64,000 bases of DNA from an uncultured Stenotrophomonas sp. GTDB taxonomy: Bacteria; Pseudomonadota; Gammaproteobacteria; Xanthomonadales; Xanthomonadaceae. The position numbers and the translations under genes are program-made. The notes under the pieces are model-generated. The model saw only the letters and a list, made by a program, of their open reading frames with translations. It did no database searches and was not told where the DNA came from. Shown piece by piece: positions 19,935-28,365 of this stretch. Each line of letters starts with the position of its first letter. Positions within the stretch are counted from its first letter, which is position 1. The DNA is taken from assembly GCA_913775725.1 (NCBI GenBank), contig CAJYNG010000013.1, forward strand, positions 124,001-188,000, written 5' to 3'.

Positions 19935-22510
19935 GCTGCCTCCAGCGGGATGAAGCCGGTCTTGGACGCATCGGCGCCCGCCGGAACCTGGTAATCGACG
20001 GTGCAGCGCTGGTCGGCGCCGGCGCCCCACTCCACCAGCAGGCGGCCCTGGTTCTGTTCGCTACGCACGTACAGGCGGCCACCCTGACTGACCATGCCCA
20101 CCGGCTGGCCCTGTTCGTCCTTGACCTGTGCACCGAACGGCATGGTGCGGCCATCGGGGTTGCGCACCTGGATCAGCAGCGCGTTGCCCTTGCGGGTGTC
20201 GAAGCGCAGGTAGCTGATGGCACCGGCGAACGGCGCGACCGACTGGCTGGTGCTCTCCAGTTCGACGTCGTGGGCCATGCCCTGCGGGTCGAGGGTGACG
20301 GTGTTGAGGCGGTACGGCGACACGTACGGCACCACGGCGTAGCCGCGGCCATCGACGCGCAGGCCCGGGGCGTTGCTGACGATCGCATCGCGTGCGCCCG
20401 GCGCTTCCACCAGCACCATGGTGTCGCCACGCTGCGGGGTGAAGGTGAAGCCGCCCGGATGCACGACCACGCTGCCGTTGGCGCCGACCGAGGCCTGGCG
20501 GAAATCACGCGAGTGACTGTAGGTGGCGTTCAACGCGGAGTAGCGGCTGCGGTACTCGGCATTGCCGACGGCAGTGGTGCCACCCTCGCGGGAATCGGAC
20601 AGGGCCACGCCGTAGCTGAAGTTGTTGTCGACGCCGGCCGAACCGGTGATGCCGACGCGGCTGTTGTCGTAGCCACCGCGGTCGCGCACGCCGAGATCGG
20701 CGCTGAACGACACCGGGTGGGTGCCACGGCCCAGCGGCACGCTCATCGACAGCAGGTACTGGGTGTCGGAGCGGCCCAGCACGCCTTCTTCGGTGCGCAG
20801 CGCCGAGAAGCCGTAGTTCACCGAGCGCCAGGCATTGTTGTAGCCCACCTGGTACTGCTTGGAGGTGCCGGAGCGGTCGTAGAAGTCACGCACCGAGCCG
20901 GTCACGTACAGCGCGCCGCCGCGACGGCCCAGCGGCTGGTTCAGCGTTACCTGGAACTGGCTGCGCTGACGACCGCGGGTGGTCGGGTCGATGCCGCGCT
21001 TGTCCGAGTCACGGCCATACAGCGCGTCCTGCAGGCTGTAGAAGCCTTCGGTCGAATAGCGGTAGGCGGCCAGGGTCAGGTTGGTCCCGGTCTCGCCGAT
21101 CATGTTGCTGTAGCTCAAGCGCACGCTGGCACCGGTGTGGTTGCCGTAGTGGTCGAACGTCGTACGTGCATGGGTGACGTCGGCGGCGAACGCGCCGACC
21201 GGCGTGGACAGGCCAACGCCGTACAGCAGCGACAGGTAGCCGTTGCTCAGTGCACTGCCGCCGTACAGGGTCAGCTGGTTGCCGATACCGCGCTGATAGG
21301 TGCCCTGCACCAGCCACGGCTCATCGGCCAGCAACTTGTTGCGCACCTGGCCGGCCGTCAGCGCGTAGCGCGACACGCCTTCGCGCAGCATCTGCGGCAC
21401 CGAACCGAACGGCACCTTGAATTCGCGGCGGCGGCCATCGGCCTCGATCACGCTCACTTCCAGGTCGCCGCCGTAGCCGGTCGGGTACAGGTCGTCGATG
21501 ACGAAGCTGCCCGGCGACACGGTGGAGGAGTAGATCAGCTGCTGGTTCTGGCGCACTTCAACGCGCGCGTTGGTTTCGGCGATGCCGCGCACGACCGGCG
21601 CGTAGCCGCGCAGCGAATCGGGCAGCATGCGGTCGTCGCTGGCCAGGCTGGCGCCGCGGTAACCGATCGAATCGAACAGTTCGCCGGTGGTGTAGGCCTC
21701 ACCGATGGTGAGCATGCCGCGCACCTGCGGGATGCCGCGCTGCGCGTAAGTGGCGATGCTCTGCCAGTGACGGCCGTTGCCTTCGGACCAGGTCAGGTTG
21801 GAATCGTGGCGGAACTGCCAGCCGCCCAGGTTCAGGCCAGCGTTGAGGCCGAGGTAGGCACTGCGGTTGCGCTGGCCACCCTCGACGCGGCTGTCGCTGT
21901 CGATGGCGTTGAAGCTGTAGCCGACGAAGCCGGCATTGATGCCGCGGTCCCACAGCGAAGGATTGACGTAGCCACGCGCTTCACGGCGCAGGAACACCTG
22001 CGGGATGCTGAGGTCGTAGCGCAGGTTGCCACTGTCATAGATGCCGTAGGCATTGGCCATGCGCCGCTGCACCGGCACGCAGCTGGTCTTGTCGGTCGGC
22101 ACTGACGGATCCTGCTGCAGCAGCACGGCCTCGCTGTCCACGCCCATTTCTTCCAGCATCGGCAACGGCAGGCAGGCGTCGACATGGCCCTGCTCATCGG
22201 CCTTGAACTGCAGGTCGCGGCGGCCCTGCCAGCCACCGTTGACGTAGACGTCAACGCGGTAGGTGCCGGCCACCATCGGGTTGCCATTGGTGAAGGACGC
22301 CAGATCAACCTGCTTGGCCTGGCCAGACAGGAAGCTGGAGTTGAACTGTGCCGATTCCGGTGCACGCGCATTGGCCGCACCGCTCTGCGCCATCAGCGCC
22401 TGTTCGCCGAGATTGGCCGGTGCAGCCAGCGCCCATCCTGGGCAGGCCACGCCAGCAACCAACAGGCAAAGCGCCTGATGGATCGACAATGTCAATCTGT
22501 TTCCGATCAC
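19925..22510 (-). CDS. Outer-membrane fimbrial usher
   Basis: An 861-residue FimD/PapC-type usher that receives chaperone-bound subunits and threads the fibre through the outer membrane. The signal peptide ends GWALA. Visible features are the N-terminal chaperone-binding domain (AQFNSSFLSG, VDVYVNGGWQGR), the long translocation barrel, the plug region (QQLIYSSTVSPGSFVIDDLYPTGYGGDLEVSV, shown here only by its role) and two C-terminal domains. The start is GTG at 22510, with AAGGA about 10 bases upstream. It lies 71 bases after the chaperone gene. Confidence 0.94.
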   Translation of the reverse strand: MIGNRLTLSIHQALCLLVAGVACPGWALAAPANLGEQALMAQSGAANARAPESAQFNSSFLSGQAKQVDLASFTNGNPMVAGTYRVDVYVNGGWQGRRDLQFKADEQGHVDACLPLPMLEEMGVDSEAVLLQQDPSVPTDKTSCVPVQRRMANAYGIYDSGNLRYDLSIPQVFLRREARGYVNPSLWDRGINAGFVGYSFNAIDSDSRVEGGQRNRSAYLGLNAGLNLGGWQFRHDSNLTWSEGNGRHWQSIATYAQRGIPQVRGMLTIGEAYTTGELFDSIGYRGASLASDDRMLPDSLRGYAPVVRGIAETNARVEVRQNQQLIYSSTVSPGSFVIDDLYPTGYGGDLEVSVIEADGRRREFKVPFGSVPQMLREGVSRYALTAGQVRNKLLADEPWLVQGTYQRGIGNQLTLYGGSALSNGYLSLLYGVGLSTPVGAFAADVTHARTTFDHYGNHTGASVRLSYSNMIGETGTNLTLAAYRYSTEGFYSLQDALYGRDSDKRGIDPTTRGRQRSQFQVTLNQPLGRRGGALYVTGSVRDFYDRSGTSKQYQVGYNNAWRSVNYGFSALRTEEGVLGRSDTQYLLSMSVPLGRGTHPVSFSADLGVRDRGGYDNSRVGITGSAGVDNNFSYGVALSDSREGGTTAVGNAEYRSRYSALNATYSHSRDFRQASVGANGSVVVHPGGFTFTPQRGDTMVLVEAPGARDAIVSNAPGLRVDGRGYAVVPYVSPYRLNTVTLDPQGMAHDVELESTSQSVAPFAGAISYLRFDTRKGNALLIQVRNPDGRTMPFGAQVKDEQGQPVGMVSQGGRLYVRSEQNQGRLLVEWGAGADQRCTVDYQVPAGADASKTGFIPLEAACR

Positions 22511-22581
22511 ACTGACATTCCTTCAATTCGCCGCACAGCGGCGGTGGCGGGATGCGCAGGCCAGGGGCCAGCGCGGCGCGT

Positions 22582-23310
22582 TCAGCCCCCGGTGCTGCCG
22601 AGGCGGATCGTGTGCTCCACCCGACCGCCGTAATCATTGATGGTGATGAAGCGCACCTGGTCGGAGCCCGCCGGTGCGGTGAACTCCAGGCTCTGCTTCG
22701 GCGCGACCATCGCGCCCTTGTCCTCGACGGTCTTCTCGCTGCTGCCGGTCACGGCATGCACTTCGGCCAGCGTGACGTGGAAGGGGCTCGGGTTTTCCAC
22801 CCGCAGGCGGTCGCCCGTGCGGGTCCAGCGCAGCGCTGCCGGCGCGTCGTTGGCGACGCCCTTCAGGCCCTGCGGCCGGTAGAACAGCTTCAGGCGCGAA
22901 CGAAACGCGACCTGCAGGTAATTCTGGTCACCGCTGTCGGCGTTGTCGGGCGACGGCGGCACATCCAGTACGTTCAGCCAGAACACCGACTCACGATCGG
23001 TCGGCAGCTGCGCGCCGGAGAAGATCAGACGCAGCGCCTGGCTGCGGCCGGGTTCGACGCGCGCGATTGGCGGCGTCAGTACGAACGGGGCATCGCTGGT
23101 ATCGGCGGTCTGGTTGGCGTCACCGCTGTCGATCCAGGCCTGGACCAGCGCCGGCGAGTCGCCCACGTTATCGACCTGCACGGTCACTTCGCGCGCCTGC
23201 GCCGGATAGATCACTCGCGTGCCGTTGACCACCACGCCTGCCAGAGCGTTCTGGCAGAAGGGCAGCGTGAACGCTGCCAGCAGCAGCGCCCGGGGAAAGA
23301 ATGCTTTCAT
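22582..23310 (-). CDS. Periplasmic fimbrial chaperone
   Basis: A 242-residue FimC/PapD-type chaperone that folds and caps subunits by donor-strand complementation. A signal peptide (MKAFFPRALLLAAF..., ending ALA) precedes two Ig-like domains. The N-terminal strand GVVVNGTRVIYPAQAREVTV holds the conserved Arg of the family, and the F1-G1 region and RLKLFYRP motif are present near residue 150. I chose the ATG at 23310; the upstream in-frame extension is not protein-like. It follows the major pilin after an intercistronic hairpin. Confidence 0.93.
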   Translation of the reverse strand: MKAFFPRALLLAAFTLPFCQNALAGVVVNGTRVIYPAQAREVTVQVDNVGDSPALVQAWIDSGDANQTADTSDAPFVLTPPIARVEPGRSQALRLIFSGAQLPTDRESVFWLNVLDVPPSPDNADSGDQNYLQVAFRSRLKLFYRPQGLKGVANDAPAALRWTRTGDRLRVENPSPFHVTLAEVHAVTGSSEKTVEDKGAMVAPKQSLEFTAPAGSDQVRFITINDYGGRVEHTIRLGSTGG

Positions 23311-23352
23311 CGGAAGTACTACGCTCGAGGGGTGTGGCCAGAGGCCGCGGAG

Positions 23353-23380
23353 CACTGGCCGGCGCGTACGCCGGCCAGTG
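23353..23380. promoter_or_regulatory. Perfect intercistronic palindrome between pilin and chaperone genes
   Basis: A 28-nt perfect palindrome (CACTGGCCGGCG, 4-nt centre, CGCCGGCCAGTG), 15 bases past the pilin stop. There is no T-run. It probably acts on the mRNA as a processing, stabilising or attenuating hairpin, so that the pilin is made in excess over chaperone and usher. Confidence 0.6.
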
Positions 23381-23395
23381 CGGGTACGGCTACGA

Positions 23396-23935
23396 TCAGT
23401 TGTAGATGATCGTGTACTTGACGCTGCTGGTGACGTCGCCCGGGGTGGCGGCGGCAGTGGCGTAGTACTCAGCGTAGTAGTTCAGATCGGCCGAGCCGTC
23501 GGTGCCGACGGTGACCCACTGCGAGTTGGTCTGGGCCAGACCAGCGCCGGCAGCCTTGATCGGCAGGAACTGGTTGTTCGAACCCAGCAGCTGCAGCTGC
23601 ACGTTGGTGGCAGCGTTGGCCGAGGACTGGTTGACCAGGCGGCCGCTGTTGAAGTCGACGGTCGAACCCGGCTCGAAGTAGGTGGCGACGTTGCCGGCGC
23701 TGCACTTGGTCAGGTTGATGGCGAACGGGGTACGGCCCGCAACGGCACCGGCGGTGGCCAGGGTGTTCTTGGACACGGTCGGCAGGTTGACGGCGAAGTC
23801 CTTGCCGCCCGGAGTCGAGATGGTGCAGGTCTTGTCGGTGACCTTGCCATTGAAGGTGATGGTGCCGTCGGCGGCGTTGGCGGCCAGCGGAGCGGCGGCC
23901 AGCATCAGAGCGGCAATGAGGTTGATCTTGTGCAT
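23396..23935 (-). CDS. smf-1: Major fimbrial subunit Smf-1
   Basis: A 179-residue pilin with a 21-residue signal peptide (ending AANA) and a mature start ADGTITFNGKVTDKTCTIS, which fits the Smf-1 fimbrin of S. maltophilia as I know it. Typical pilin features: a Cys pair (DKTC and LTKC) forming the conserved disulfide, and a C-terminal beta-strand ending SVKYTIIYN that the chaperone recognises. Smf-1 fimbriae mediate adherence and early biofilm formation. It is first in the operon, followed by a strong hairpin and then the chaperone, usher and adhesin. Confidence 0.92.
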   Translation of the reverse strand: MHKINLIAALMLAAAPLAANAADGTITFNGKVTDKTCTISTPGGKDFAVNLPTVSKNTLATAGAVAGRTPFAINLTKCSAGNVATYFEPGSTVDFNSGRLVNQSSANAATNVQLQLLGSNNQFLPIKAAGAGLAQTNSQWVTVGTDGSADLNYYAEYYATAAATPGDVTSSVKYTIIYN

Positions 23936-24394
23936 TCGCTTTTACCTAACCCTACTGAAGAGATGAGAAGTAGAGGAGGAAGCAAGGAGCACTGCCGGGC
24001 TATCAAGACCCATCCTTGCGTCTCACCTGTGGCCGGACTCGGACATACCTTCCCCTGAATCCGTGACGCAAGTATAGGCACAACTGTGATGAAAGTCTCA
24101 TTATTTTTCTGAACGCCAATTCATTGACGCCTTAAATGTGACGTGGTAGGCGAAATCAAGCCAGGGGGAGCGCGGGGAACGTGACGGTGGCCGGATCAGG
24201 TCACAAACGACCTTGCATGACGCTCCTGGTGACGCGTTCGGCACGCGCGGAAACAGGCCTTTTTCAAGTGGAAATCGCCTTATTTGATGCGCATCACTCT
24301 TTCTTGGTGATGGCCCTAGCAGATTCGAAATCGTCCTATTAAAGGCGGATCGAACCTGTCGCTAACTAGGACACACCGAACCAGAGAACGTGTC
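23936..24394. promoter_or_regulatory. AT-richer control region between smf-1 and the orphan pilin-like gene
   Basis: A 459-base divergent intergenic region, visibly AT-richer than the genes (24061-24150 and 24240-24350). It must hold the smf-1 promoter (minus) and probably that of the pilin-like gene (plus). Sites seen: a CRP/Clp-like palindrome at 24085-24100, and a CATCAC...GTGATG inverted repeat at 24292-24312. I see no small ORF with support. Confidence 0.6.
24085..24100. promoter_or_regulatory. Candidate CRP/Clp-like binding site
   Basis: TGTGA (24085-24089), six spacer bases, TCTCA (24096-24100). This matches the CRP/Clp consensus TGTGA-N6-TCACA at 9 of 10 positions. It lies 150 bases upstream of smf-1. 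Confidence 0.4.
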
Positions 24395-24760
24395 ATGAGG
24401 AATTCCATTCTGCTGTGTGTGGCCCTGATGTCCGTCAGTGCGCTGGCCCAGGCCAGCAGCGGCAGCATCCGTTTCAGCGGCCGTATCGCCGAGCCGGGCT
24501 GCACGACGAACCTGTCCCAGGGTGAGCTGAGCCTGGCCGCCTGCCCGCCCTCGGCCAAGGGCTCGACGGTAGCCGTGACGGCGCTGGCCGATGGCCAGGC
24601 CGCGACGCTGCGCGACGGCAAGCGCCAGGGCCAGAAGCTTTCGGTGTCGGCCAGCGCGATGCGCGCCGGCGATATCGCCTTCTCCGAGCGCTACAGCGTG
24701 CAGGCCTCGAAGCAGCAGCCGCTGCAGGGCGCCTACCTGGTGGTGGTCGACTACCTGTAA
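24395..24760 (+). CDS. Orphan small pilin-like protein
   Basis: A 121-residue exported protein. The signal peptide (MRNSILLCVALMSVSALAQA) is followed by SGSIRFSGRIAEPGC, the N-terminal strand pattern of type 1 pilins, with two cysteines (EPGC and LAAC). The mature part is only ~100 residues, about two thirds of a normal pilin, and ends GAYLVVVDYL, a plausible chaperone-recognised strand. It is divergent from the smf-1 operon. It could be a minor subunit, a fibre terminator or a degraded pilin. Confidence 0.75.
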   Translation: MRNSILLCVALMSVSALAQASSGSIRFSGRIAEPGCTTNLSQGELSLAACPPSAKGSTVAVTALADGQAATLRDGKRQGQKLSVSASAMRAGDIAFSERYSVQASKQQPLQGAYLVVVDYL

Positions 24761-24785
24761 GCCGGCGTGCTGTAGGCCGACGTGT

Positions 24786-25964
24786 TTACGCCGGCGGCAG
24801 CTCGAAGACCTGGCGCAGATAGGCCAGGTAGCCCGGGTCGTCGCACATGCTCTTGCCCGGCGAATCGCTGAGCTTGGCCACCGGCTGGCCGTTGCAGCGG
24901 ACCATCTTGATGACGATGTTGAGCGGCGTTGGCCCCAGATCATTGGTCAGGTGGGTGCCGACGCCGAAGGCGACCTGGCAGCGACCCCGGAAGTAGTCGT
25001 ACAGGCGCATCACCTTGGCGATGTCGAGCCCATCGCTGAACACCAGCACCTTGCTGCGTGCATCTACCCGGCGCTGCTGGAAGTGCGCCAGCATGCGGTC
25101 GCCCCAGTCGAACGGATCGCCCGAGTCGTGGCGGACACCGTCGAACAGCTTGCAGAAGTACATATCGAAGTCGCGCAGGAACGCATCCAGGCCGACCACG
25201 TCGGACAGCGCGATGCCCAGATCGCCGCGATACTCGCGCGCCCACGATTCCAGTGCCGCCACCTGCGAATCGCGCAGGCGCGGGCCCAGTGCCTGGAACG
25301 CCTGCAGATACTCATGGGCCATGGTGCCGTGCGGGGTCATGCCGTACAGGCGGGCGAAGTGCACGTTGCTGGTGCCGACCAGCTGCGGGCCGAGCGCATC
25401 GCGCAGCAGCGGCAGCAGACGGGCGTGCCAGTCGCGCGAGTAGCGGCGGCGGCTGCCATAGTCGGCGATGCGGCACTGCTCGAACCCCGGGGTATCACGC
25501 AGCAGCGCGGCCTTGGCCTGCAGGCGACGCTCGCCCTCGGCGAAGTCGGCAGTGGTGGTGTTGCGGAACCAGACTTCGTTGATGATCGCCAGCAGCGGCA
25601 CTTCGAACAGGATGGTGTGCAACCACGGGCCGGTGATGTCCAGTTCGATCTCGCCAGGCACGGTCTTCGACGCGCGCAGCTGGATGTACTTGCGGTCGAG
25701 GTGGAACAGGCCGAGGAAATCGGCGAAGTCCGGCTTCACGAAGCGCAGGCCACGCATGTAGTCCAGCTCCGCGTCACTGAAGCGCAGGCTGCACAGGTGG
25801 TCGATCTCTTCGTCGATCTGGTCGATGTAATGAGCCAGGTCGATGCCGGGCGTGCGGCACTTGAACCGGTACTGCACCTGGGCACCGGGGTGCTGGTGGA
25901 GCACCGCCTGCATCATGGTGAACTTGTACAGGTCGGTGTCGAGCAGGGACTGGATGATAGGCAT
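24786..25964 (-). CDS. pncB: Nicotinate phosphoribosyltransferase
   Basis: Cytosolic NAD-salvage enzyme that makes nicotinate mononucleotide from nicotinate and PRPP with ATP hydrolysis. 392 residues, the usual PncB length. Visible motifs: [29 protein letters not shown] at the N-terminus, GTSNVHFAR and the TPHGTMAHE segment with the autophosphorylated His, then SDGLDIAKV and [11 protein letters not shown] for phosphate binding. I chose the ATG at 25964 (MPIIQSLLD); the upstream in-frame extension would read through SMAG repeats. Confidence 0.95.
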   Translation of the reverse strand: MPIIQSLLDTDLYKFTMMQAVLHQHPGAQVQYRFKCRTPGIDLAHYIDQIDEEIDHLCSLRFSDAELDYMRGLRFVKPDFADFLGLFHLDRKYIQLRASKTVPGEIELDITGPWLHTILFEVPLLAIINEVWFRNTTTADFAEGERRLQAKAALLRDTPGFEQCRIADYGSRRRYSRDWHARLLPLLRDALGPQLVGTSNVHFARLYGMTPHGTMAHEYLQAFQALGPRLRDSQVAALESWAREYRGDLGIALSDVVGLDAFLRDFDMYFCKLFDGVRHDSGDPFDWGDRMLAHFQQRRVDARSKVLVFSDGLDIAKVMRLYDYFRGRCQVAFGVGTHLTNDLGPTPLNIVIKMVRCNGQPVAKLSDSPGKSMCDDPGYLAYLRQVFELPPA

Positions 25965-26014
25965 GGGGCGGATTATGCGCCCGGCGGAGTGAACCGTGGG
26001 CGCGCTCGCCTTCT

Positions 26015-26075
26015 GTAGAGCCGAGCCCACGCTCGGCTGGATTGTTGCCTGAGCCGAGCGTGGGCTCGGCTCTAC
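26015..26075. repeat. SMAG repeat pair (inverted)
   Basis: Two GTAG-ended palindromes in inverted orientation: GTAGAGCCGAGCCCACGC at 26015 onward and its complement ending GGCTCGGCTCTAC at 26075. Together they make a 61-nt palindrome. Its terminal CTAC provides the stop codon of the adjacent glycosyltransferase gene (26072-26074). Confidence 0.85.
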
Positions 26076-26911
26076 AACGACCTGCGCAGCAGGCGCGGCA
26101 CCAGCATCAGGGCGTGTGCCCAGATCGCGCCCCACACCGCCACGCGCACCGGCAGCGAGCGCTGCCTGGCCTCGAACTTCTGGAAATAGCGCCACAGGCC
26201 CTTGTGCTTGTGCCATTCGACGAAGAACGGCCGCGAGCGGCTGGAGACACCGCGCACGTGGGTGACATGCAGGTCGTTGGCGATCGCCACCACCGCGCCG
26301 GCCTCGCGTGCGCGGCGGCACAGGTCCAGGTCCTCGGCGTGCAGGCGGTAGCCCGCGTCCCAGCCGCCGATGCGCTCGAACAGTGCGCGCGGCATCATCA
26401 GCAGCGCACCGGACAGGGCCGGCACCCGCTGCAGCGCCTGGTGGAGGTCACGCGGCACCGCCAGCTTCGAGCCCTTGCCGGGCGAACGCAGCATCAACAG
26501 GAAATCCGGATCACGGCGGCGCACCGCTTCGTCGGCATGGCCATGCTCGTCCACCTGCTCAACGCCCAGCAGGCAATCGCCCAAGGCTTCGGCACGGCGG
26601 CGCAGTTCGGCCAGCGTATCCGGTTCAACCATCAGATCCGGGTTGATGAAGGCCAGCCATGGGCTGTGCGAATCGGCCACGCCCTGGTTGTTGGCGGCGG
26701 CAAAGCCGGGGTTGTCCGGATTGCCGACGAAACGCACGCGCGGATCATGGCTGGCATGGCGCTGCACGATATCCAGCGTGCCATCCATCGAGCCATTGTC
26801 GATCACCCGGATCTCGGCCACATCCTGCGCCTGGCGCAGACGCGAGAGACAGGCATCAATGGTGCTGCCGCTCTGGTAGGTGACGACGATGGCGGCAATG
26901 GCAACATTCAA
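26072..26911 (-). CDS. GT2-family glycosyltransferase
   Basis: A 279-residue GT-A-fold glycosyltransferase of the rhamnosyltransferase-like group. The N-terminal strand [21 protein letters not shown] binds the nucleotide; [11 protein letters not shown] and [13 protein letters not shown] carry the metal-binding DxD-like residues; [22 protein letters not shown] holds the ED acceptor motif. A hydrophobic C-terminal stretch could touch the membrane. Donor and acceptor are unknown. The start overlaps the stop of the upstream GT-like gene (ATGA). The stop codon lies inside a SMAG repeat, so the repeat may have set the C-terminus. Confidence 0.87.
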   Translation of the reverse strand: MNVAIAAIVVTYQSGSTIDACLSRLRQAQDVAEIRVIDNGSMDGTLDIVQRHASHDPRVRFVGNPDNPGFAAANNQGVADSHSPWLAFINPDLMVEPDTLAELRRRAEALGDCLLGVEQVDEHGHADEAVRRRDPDFLLMLRSPGKGSKLAVPRDLHQALQRVPALSGALLMMPRALFERIGGWDAGYRLHAEDLDLCRRAREAGAVVAIANDLHVTHVRGVSSRSRPFFVEWHKHKGLWRYFQKFEARQRSLPVRVAVWGAIWAHALMLVPRLLRRSL

Positions 26912-27759
26912 GCAGGAGGCTCCGACGCGGACGGGACGAACAGGTCCCCCTGTTCCTTCGGCATTATCGCCTGCCGCATGCGCTGCTGCAGGTCGGCACG
27001 CAGGCCATGCAGCGGATCGTGCATGAGGAAGTCGGCCAGCCTAGGCACCCAGCCCGGCCAGCGCGCGGCCAGGGCCTCGAGATCGCCATCACGGCTGATC
27101 GCCTCCCCTGCCCGGCTGACGAAGGCGGTCTCGCACAACACGTTGCGCCATCCCAGGCCAGCCATGCGCAGGCTCAGGTCCACCAGTGCCGCGTTCCAAC
27201 CGCCGTAGCTGTCCACGTCCAGGCCCCCGGCGCGTCGGCGCGCGTTGCCCCGCACCAGCACCGCGTGGGTGACCGCCGACGGCAGCTCCGGGTGCAGCGT
27301 TGGCAGGCCGGCACAGGTCTGCGCCAGCAGCGCGGCATCGTCCGGTTCCGGATTGATCTCGCCCAGCCGGGGCCACGCAGCGGTTTCGCCGGCATTGCAC
27401 CACGGGGTTGCGGTCGCGATGGCGGCATCGCGGGCGAAGGCGTCCTGCAGCTGCTGCAGCCAGCCTGGCGCGGGCACGCTGTCCGGTGCCAGCACCGCCA
27501 CGTCCATGCCATCACAGGCGCGCAGCATCTCGTCCAGGTGGGCGACTTCACCCAGCGGCCGTGCACGCCGGGTGTACTCAGCCTGCAATGGCGTATGTGC
27601 CAACCAGTGTTCCACCACGGCCTGCGCACGTGGCCCGGTCTGTGCATCGTCGGCCAGCCAGACCGCGGTGCCCGGCGCGGTGCCCGCATCCAGTGCGGCC
27701 AGGCAGCGGTCGAGCGCGGCATCGTCCACGCACAGCGGCAACAACACGATCGCCCCCAT
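26908..27759 (-). CDS. GT2-like protein, partner of the next glycosyltransferase
   Basis: A 283-residue protein with a degenerate GT2 fold: IVLLPLCVDDAALDRCLAAL at the N-terminus, a VAVLAPDSVPAPGWLQQL segment where the DxD usually lies, and GGLDVDSYGGWNAALVDLSLRMAGLGW where the acceptor ED motif is expected. The usual DxD is not clear (APDS), so activity is uncertain. I chose the ATG at 27759, with GGAGG 4 bases upstream; a GTG at 27786 is the alternative. It overlaps the downstream glycosyltransferase by 4 bases and so is co-translated with it. Confidence 0.7.
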   Translation of the reverse strand: MGAIVLLPLCVDDAALDRCLAALDAGTAPGTAVWLADDAQTGPRAQAVVEHWLAHTPLQAEYTRRARPLGEVAHLDEMLRACDGMDVAVLAPDSVPAPGWLQQLQDAFARDAAIATATPWCNAGETAAWPRLGEINPEPDDAALLAQTCAGLPTLHPELPSAVTHAVLVRGNARRRAGGLDVDSYGGWNAALVDLSLRMAGLGWRNVLCETAFVSRAGEAISRDGDLEALAARWPGWVPRLADFLMHDPLHGLRADLQQRMRQAIMPKEQGDLFVPSASEPPA

Positions 27760-27891
27760 CCCGCCTCCGTGGTTGTCGGTAGCCACAGCCTAGCACTGGG
27801 AGGGTATCGGCCGGGTTGCACCCGGCACCCGCTTCAGGCCAGAGCCGAAGCCAAAGCCAAAGCAACAGCAGAAGCCGGCTATCCGTGGGAT

Positions 27892-27993
27892 GGCGGGGTG
27901 GGTCCGGTTGCGGGGGACGCCGTAAACCCGTCCCTGGGGGCTTGGCCGCGGCATCCATGCCGCGGACACCCCCGCAACCGGACCCACCCCGCC
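27892..27993 (+). repeat. Long hairpin element, copy A
   Basis: A perfect 25-bp inverted repeat (27892-27916 and 27969-27993, arm starting GGCGGGGTGGGTCCGGTTGC) encloses a 52-nt core (27917-27968). The core starts ACGCCGTAAACCCGTCC and holds an inner hairpin, CCGCGGCA-TCCA-TGCCGCGG (27946-27965). The tail TTCGACAGATTCCTGCG follows. Core orientation is plus. Confidence 0.9.
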
Positions 27994-28031
27994 TTCGACA
28001 GATTCCTGCGATCTGCCGGGCCTTGCATTCT

Positions 28032-28055
28032 GTAGAGCCGAGCCATGCTCGGCTC
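28032..28055. repeat. SMAG-type GTAG palindrome
   Basis: GTAGAGCCGAGC followed by ATGCTCGGCTC; a single GTAG-ended palindrome between hairpin elements A and B. Confidence 0.75.
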
Positions 28056-28097
28056 AGATCTCACAGATATCTAGATATTCGATTTCGATGGAGATTC

Positions 28098-28145
28098 ATC
28101 CACGCATGGCGTGGATCTACCGTGTCGACCAAGGTCGACACCTAC
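28098..28145. repeat. Two SMAG-type palindromes, adjacent
   Basis: ATCCACGCATGGCGTGGAT ending in CTAC (28098-28120), then GTGTCGACCAAGGTCGACAC ending in CTAC (28122-28145). Different arm sequences, same GTAG end, same orientation. Confidence 0.75.
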
Positions 28146-28172
28146 CAACAGCCGCGGGAATCTGTCAGAGGT

Positions 28173-28270
28173 GGGGCGGTGTGGGTTGGCAGGACCGTTG
28201 GCGCCATGGATGGCGCCATCGAGCCCCCAAGGACGGGTTTACGGCGTGTCCTGACAACCCACACCGCCCC
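28173..28270 (-). repeat. Long hairpin element, copy B (inverted)
   Basis: A 23-bp inverted repeat with one mismatch (28173-28195 and 28248-28270, arm GGGGCGGTGTGGGTTG...) around a 52-nt core (28196-28247). The core on the minus strand starts ACGCCGTAAACCCGTCC as in copy A, but the inner stem is TGGCGCCA/TGGCGCCA, different from A yet still self-complementary. Confidence 0.9.
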
Positions 28271-28365
28271 GCCCTCCCTCAGCAAACCCGCCGATGCTGT
28301 TGCTGTTGCTGTTGCTCCAGCTTCGGCCTGAAGCGGGTGCCGGGCGCAGCCCGGCCGTAAACCCC

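Larger units (their letters stand above)
27760..28365. other. Repeat-filled intergenic region between the GT genes and gspD
   Basis: 606 bases without a credible gene. From left to right: a small G/C palindrome near 27810-27840; an A-rich CAAAGC/CAACAG tract near 27845-27872; long hairpin element A (27892-27993); SMAG repeats at 28032-28055, 28098-28120 and 28122-28145; long hairpin element B (28173-28270, inverted); a (GCTGTT)n tract near 28295-28316; and a G/C palindrome near 28330-28355. Short ORFs across it are translations of the repeats. Confidence 0.8.

Noticed and set aside
27892..28270. Reading the long hairpins as ordinary rho-independent terminators
   Set aside because: No T-run follows either arm, the loop is 52 nt, and one pair lies in a divergent promoter region.
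27816..28331. Short ORFs across 27.8-28.4 kb and 52.7-53.4 kb with similar proteins ([15 protein letters not shown])
   Set aside because: They translate the hairpin elements and SMAG repeats. Similarity between them reflects the repeat, not a protein family.
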